Source: Liolophura sinensis
Lineage: Eukaryota; Mollusca; Polyplacophora; Chitonida; Chitonidae
DNA length: 64,000 nt
Direction: 5' to 3'
Assembly (NCBI RefSeq): GCF_032854445.1
Contig: NC_088302.1
Coordinates: forward strand, 11,899,338-11,963,337
Made by a program: the position numbers and the translations under genes. Shown here in pieces: positions 59,425-64,000 of the stretch. Each line of letters starts with the position of its first letter. Position 1 is the stretch's first letter. Below the pieces are notes generated by a model, which saw only the letters and a program-made list of their open reading frames with translations, did no database searches and was not told the origin of the DNA.

Positions 59425-60560
59425 AAATATGGGCTACATAATATAAATCAAAATTTACACGCGCGTTTCTGCATAACCCGTGTCTGCTTTTCACATATAT
59501 CCAGGTCTTTTTTGACAGGCGAACAACCATTGTTTAAATTTTACAAATGTGCGACATTTGGGTTTTTTTTTTTTCAAAAAGGGTGCAGTGCTGATGTATC
59601 ACATTTAAATGTTCACTCCGCAGTCTAAGCATGACAGATCCAATCGTGAAAGTAGGGGGCTTAATTTGCATTTTAAAACTGAGAAACGTACAGCTCATAT
59701 ATACATGAGTAAAGCATATACTGTAAATGGAGACTATAAAGGAGAATTTCTTTCTATTCAACAAATTTTGTTTAAATTTGAACTTACTGACAAGATATTG
59801 GCTCTCAAGTAATTCTTCGAGCTACATTTATTTATTTATTGTTTACTTTCTGTCGTAGCTGCCTAATAGTTGATTTAAAACTCATTTGAATTATTTGTTA
59901 ACTATTTCTTTGGTTAATTACACGACTGTGGATAAGTGAAGCTAAACTTATGCATATCATATACATATCATTAATTACTGCATGCTCTCTTGCATATTTG
60001 GTTTATGTCTTTCACACAAATATCGAAATATCACATTACTTGTTCTAATAATCGGTGTTTTATGGCTATCATTCAATGATTAAGTCACAGAAATATTTTT
60101 AAAAAAAACTTTTTAAAGGTGTTATAAACTTATATAAACTTATTTTATAAATAAAGCATATAAAAATGTTGAGTGCTCTAAGAAGTGGGAATTTTATTGT
60201 TGAGTCAGAACTTTCATAGGCTATCACGTGGCTTGACCCTGCAGTCGAAGTGGTGTGTCCGAAATATTGCGGACCGGGTGTTCGTGATAACCGGATATTC
60301 TGTAGAGACTTTCTAGTGATAGCTACTTTTGATAAATCACAAACCGGTTAAACAAACAAAACCCAGAGGATAACCCGCAGAAACGGATTTTAAACTTTAT
60401 GAATAAACAACAGGAAATCCGGACCTTCGGATTCAGCCAATCATCAGCATCTCCGGATTCCTTCGATAGCCCTGTTGTATTGGAGTCATTGTTCCACAGT
60501 CCGGCAGGAAGTGACGTGAATAGCCATGATTTACATGGTAATTAGATTCACCTGTTTTTA
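59425..60560. other. 5' flank of gene B
   Basis: AT-rich; two overlapping small frames near 59534-59812 have no similarity. The sequence becomes less AT-rich from 60230 toward the promoter. Confidence 0.4.
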
Positions 60561-60579
60561 GTATACGACCAGAGTTTAG

Positions 60580-60587
60580 TATAAAAG
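60580..60587 (+). promoter_or_regulatory. TATA box of gene B
   Basis: TATAAAAG, a textbook match, 252 bp before the start codon. An initiator-like TTTCAACAC lies about 25 bases downstream (60604-60611). The implied leader to 60838 contains no ATG, consistent with use of the ATG at 60839. Confidence 0.65.
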
Positions 60588-60838
60588 ATAGACAGCTGCC
60601 CATTTCAACACAAAAACTGGCAAACGACCACACTGTAAAGGACACCCAGGACGAAGATCACGTTACAGGATTGCAGCTTGCAGGATTTCAAATCCCGATC
60701 TTGGAAAGAAGGCAATCTCTCTGTGTATATAGTGCGTGATTAACAGCTACGAGAGTTATCACTGCATATTATATTTGACCACTCAACAGTAATACGTTGG
60801 CTATTTGTTTTGACTGGGGCCCTTCTCAAAAATACAAA

Positions 60839-63285
60839 ATGGTAAGTATTGCCGAATATGCCTATGCCAATTTTTAATTTTTAAAAAAATTTTCCACAGC
60901 TGGGACTTTTGTTAAAAAGAGTCTTGTCGTTAGTCTTAAAGCAGCCTCATGCATACATACCAGTTACTTTATTTATTTTCCAAAGCATGTATCATATTTG
61001 TACGTATGTCATACATTTGTACAAGTTCTGGTTCATGTATGTTAGTTTGTGCTTAATACTCCACAGTTTCCGCTGTTTCATGGAAAATCAATGCAAAATT
61101 CATATATTTATATGTATAATTTATATTTGATGTAATAGAGCACCAGTCACCAGCCAATTAAGAAAATAAATGTTCAAAGGAAGTACAGGCAGTATGTATA
61201 GACAGTTTTCTTGTAAAGTTTCAAAGTTTTTAACATACTTTTACGAGAAAATAAGAAAGTCACGCATTTATTTTATCAAGCCAAACTGAGAATGTTATGA
61301 TCACCTCTTTAATATATTGCTATTATTATTTTTTTTCATAGAGCAAAGCATCAGTATCTGTTGGTAAAGGAAACCTCCGCAAGGTGGCGCTGTCATATTT
61401 CCAGGACGTGCTCTTAAACCTGTACAATGTGAAGACAAAAATGGAGTGCCGCACCAAACCGTTCAGATCTGACCGGGAACTGCCCTCCACGACATCCTTA
61501 GAACTTTCTAAAACAAAGTCTCAAGCCATCGAACGGCTAAGGCTCATCTTTCCTGCGGATAGCACACATTTTCAAAATTTCGTGAACATGTGTGAAAGTA
61601 TTACGAACGAGGGTAATGTATCTTCCCTATTCACCGCGCTGGTGAAAGTGAGTTCCGAATCAGGGGAGATAATCCGCGAGTTGGGAGCAGATTCAGAACT
61701 GTTTGTGGGCACTCTACCTACGCCTTCAGAGGAAAGCTATGTAAACGTGGAGACTAAAGATGTTGCCAACAAAATAGTCCTTTCGTGGGATGAAAATATC
61801 CTTGCTAAAGACACGATGACCGCTATTTCTCGGCTAGCCAGTCGACTGAGAGATGACAAAAGACAACCTACACCTGCCGAGTATCTCCTATTACAGATTG
61901 GTTATTTTAACCTTGGTCGGGGTAAATTCATGAACCACGAGGGGTTCCGCAGCCTGGGCACCCCGGGATTCCGACCTCACACCCAGACCTACATGTCCCT
62001 CACGGACCCCGGAGACGGCCATGTTCTGGGCACCACCAGGTTCGAGGATTGGATGAAAGGCGCCATCGTCCACGTGGAGCATCTGGAGAGACCCAACCAC
62101 CTGCCCAGAGAGAACATCGAGTCTTACAGAATTCCCTCCCTTTACGACTTCACCAAGGTCAGGTTACACGTCGGTTCCACCGCCCCAACCACCTATTTCG
62201 TCGGACGTAGGGTCAAAGATTCCGGATCCTTCGACGAAGACTTCCTGAAACTCGTCAACATCACGGCTGCATCAGCGTCTGCCGCTTTTAACCAAGGAGC
62301 TGCGGAGTGTAAAGTCGCCATGGAAGGTTTGTCCACGTCACAGGCCGTAAGATACATGCAGGCCCTTCGGGGACAGGTCCAGAGGTCCCGGAAACAGTTC
62401 TTGTCTGCAGCATGGAACCTCAACCAAACAGTCCTTGACGATTACAAACAGGAAGCGCCCATCAACTTGGAGGAGAGAATGGATATAGCAACGAGAGCTA
62501 TCGAGATCACGTCGATCGGAGGTTTTGACAAAGTGACCTGGGACGGCGCCAGCGACACCTATCCCTCCAAGTGTATCATGTACCAGCTGAGCTTTGAGGA
62601 AGCCTTGACTCTGGTTCACGAGGCTCACCTCCGAGGGTTGGTCACCTATTTCTCGGCTGGTTTCAAGTTTGGCGAGATCAAACACGCCGTGTACGCCGGT
62701 GTTGACGGCATTGGAATTGGTGGCGCTCAGGTTCTGCGCTTCATGGACAGCGAGACGGGCATGCACGGACCGTACACGGAAGAGAACATCCCGCGGATCT
62801 TGGCCAACCGAGACGAAGCGGCCAGTTCTGTTCGTGGACGTGGTGTTCACTTGTTGGCTCGTCTAGATACCATGTTCTTTGAAGGTTCCATCACCTCAGA
62901 TCAGAACATCCTCAGGTATGAACTTTACACTGCTCTTCTCACCAGAAACGAGCGGAGGATAGAAGAGCTGATTCAGCAACTTGTAGACATCGTCAACCTT
63001 CCTGAAGAAGGAAACCTTCCTTGGTTGAACTGTGCCAAGAGAATCCTAAACTCCCCGGCACCTTTGTTAAAGGAACGAGCTGAGAAAGTCGAGGCATGGG
63101 AATTGTTTGCGGAGTCCCTGAAGGCAATTGTGGAATCTGGAGACGAAGAGAGTGTTGGGGAAGAGTACGAGAACGAGCCATGGATGTCTTTCCGTAAAAA
63201 CTACCGTGACTGGCAACTGAACAACCACAAGCTAGTTACCAGGCAAACGTCCTTCACCGTCCCGTACAAATGTTACAGCGGGTAA
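60839..63285 (+). CDS. Gene B: large protein of unknown function, possible TIM-barrel enzyme (paralogue of gene A)
   Basis: Exon 1 ends with the start codon itself: ATG at 60839-60841 is followed directly by the donor GTAAGT. Exon 2 (61342-63285) follows a TTTTTTTTCATAG acceptor and continues in frame SKASVSVGKGNLRK..., total 648 residues. Without the splice, the frame of exon 2 has no ATG before the conserved N-terminal segment (K-V-A-L-S-Y-F-Q-D at 61381 on), which supports the model. Domain layout as in gene A: divergent helical N-terminus (2-197), near-identical block (198-538) with GGFDKVTWDGA, LVTYFSAG and GVDGIGIGGA, divergent C-terminus with EEYENEPWMSFRKNYRDWQL. No signal peptide. 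No AATAAA was found within 700 bp after the stop. Confidence 0.88.
60842..61341 (+). other. Intron of gene B
   Basis: 500 bp, phase 0, donor GTAAGT, acceptor with a T-rich tract. It sits at the same place in the protein as the intron of gene A, just before the segment leading into (N)(F/L)RK. Confidence 0.8.
61930..62951. repeat. Gene-conversion tract, copy in gene B
   Basis: Inverted match of 32920-33941: 1022 bp, about 27 mismatches, only three of them changing the amino acid (Gly/Ser, Pro/Ser, Asn/Ser). It is richer in G+C than the coding sequence before it (34 of 60 bases in 62041-62100 against 21 of 60 in 61561-61620). Confidence 0.9.
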
Positions 63286-64000
63286 CTTCTACTCACCAAC
63301 ATTAGACAATGATATGTAAAGATACTCTTCAGAGATTTTACTCATTTACTCATTGTATTTGTGAAAGAAGAGAGAGACATTTTGAGTTGGTGGAAGTCCG
63401 TTTTAATATTTGTACCTTTACATCATTTTTACTTATTTAATTCAATTAAGATTTTTAAATATTTATTTTTTTTTATTACCGTTATGACATTAGTCTTTCA
63501 TTTGAATCTGGTCATGTGGCTATAATATTTTCAGATCTTAATGTCTCAGGGTTGTACAGTGAAAAAATTTCATTCTAGTCGAAATTCCATTTGCTTTATA
63601 GTTAAGTTACACTGTTCATAAATTTGTAAATATCCTTTATGTGTAATATAACTAATTTATGACACGTGGTCAGTATATACATACCACACATTCCAAATAT
63701 CATTTCTAGAATAATCTTTTATTGCAAGGTTAGCAAAGTGTATATATTTCTTGCAGTTTTTTGTATTATATTTTCCCTCTTATGTAAATGTTTACGTTGA
63801 GTGCAAAGCTGTCTGTTATATTTAGTGAATGAAAGTCAAAGACATTTCGAATGCAGTTTGGAAGGCACATTATAAGCATATTAATACTATTTATATTTAC
63901 TATCAACACGGCAACAATATTTATGGATGCTACATCATTTATTTTCATTTTGCAATGAATTCCAAAGACTGAAACGTGGCTAAAGTTATTGTACTACATG
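63286..64000 (+). other. 3' flank of gene B
   Basis: Probable 3' untranslated region and downstream DNA, AT-rich; no canonical polyadenylation signal seen to the window end. Confidence 0.4.

Overview
This is eukaryotic, animal DNA. It is AT-rich, sparsely genic, has introns with GT/AG borders, and is full of diverged transposons and tandem repeats. At least ten copies or fragments of one tRNA-derived SINE with the 3' segment 'GCCGCCGTCGTATAAGTGAAATATTCTTGAGTACGGCGTAAAACACCAATCAAATAAAT' type (described by parts below), a DD34E Tc1 element, LINE relics and a multi-domain chitin-binding protein point to a marine lophotrochozoan such as a mollusc or brachiopod; the species cannot be fixed from the sequence alone.

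Three genes are well supported. (1) A four-exon plus-strand gene (18640-28187) encodes a secreted, 605-residue protein with about seven peritrophin-A/CBM14 chitin-binding modules. (2) and (3) Two paralogues of a large protein of unknown function (possibly a TIM-barrel enzyme) lie about 25 kb apart and point away from each other: gene A on the minus strand (32586-35831) and gene B on the plus strand (60839-63285). Both have a TATA-containing promoter, a tiny first coding exon and one 1.9 kb exon. Their middle 1022 bp are about 97% identical while the flanking coding parts are strongly diverged, with sharp borders. This is the signature of recent gene conversion between inverted copies, and is the most striking observation here.

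Layout: 1-940 LINE tail and a 43-bp minisatellite; 1200-2850 diverged duplications and minisatellites; 3473-7393 a full-span but broken, RNase H-bearing LINE (minus strand) inside a 13-bp target-site duplication; 7400-18600 intergenic DNA with SINEs, a SINE nested in a MITE and tandem repeats; 18640-28630 chitin-binding gene; 29300-32180 SINEs and a CA repeat; 32586-36050 gene A; 36000-47400 SINEs, MITE, minisatellites and a Tc1 transposon (44884-46414); 47390-55860 a cluster of related satellite arrays (71-, 86- and 83-bp units, the 86-bp array with about 62 copies); 55860-60560 simple repeats and a MITE; 60580-63285 gene B.

There is no operon-like organisation. The functional links are that the two paralogues exchange sequence, and that the DNA between them has accumulated nearly all the large satellites.
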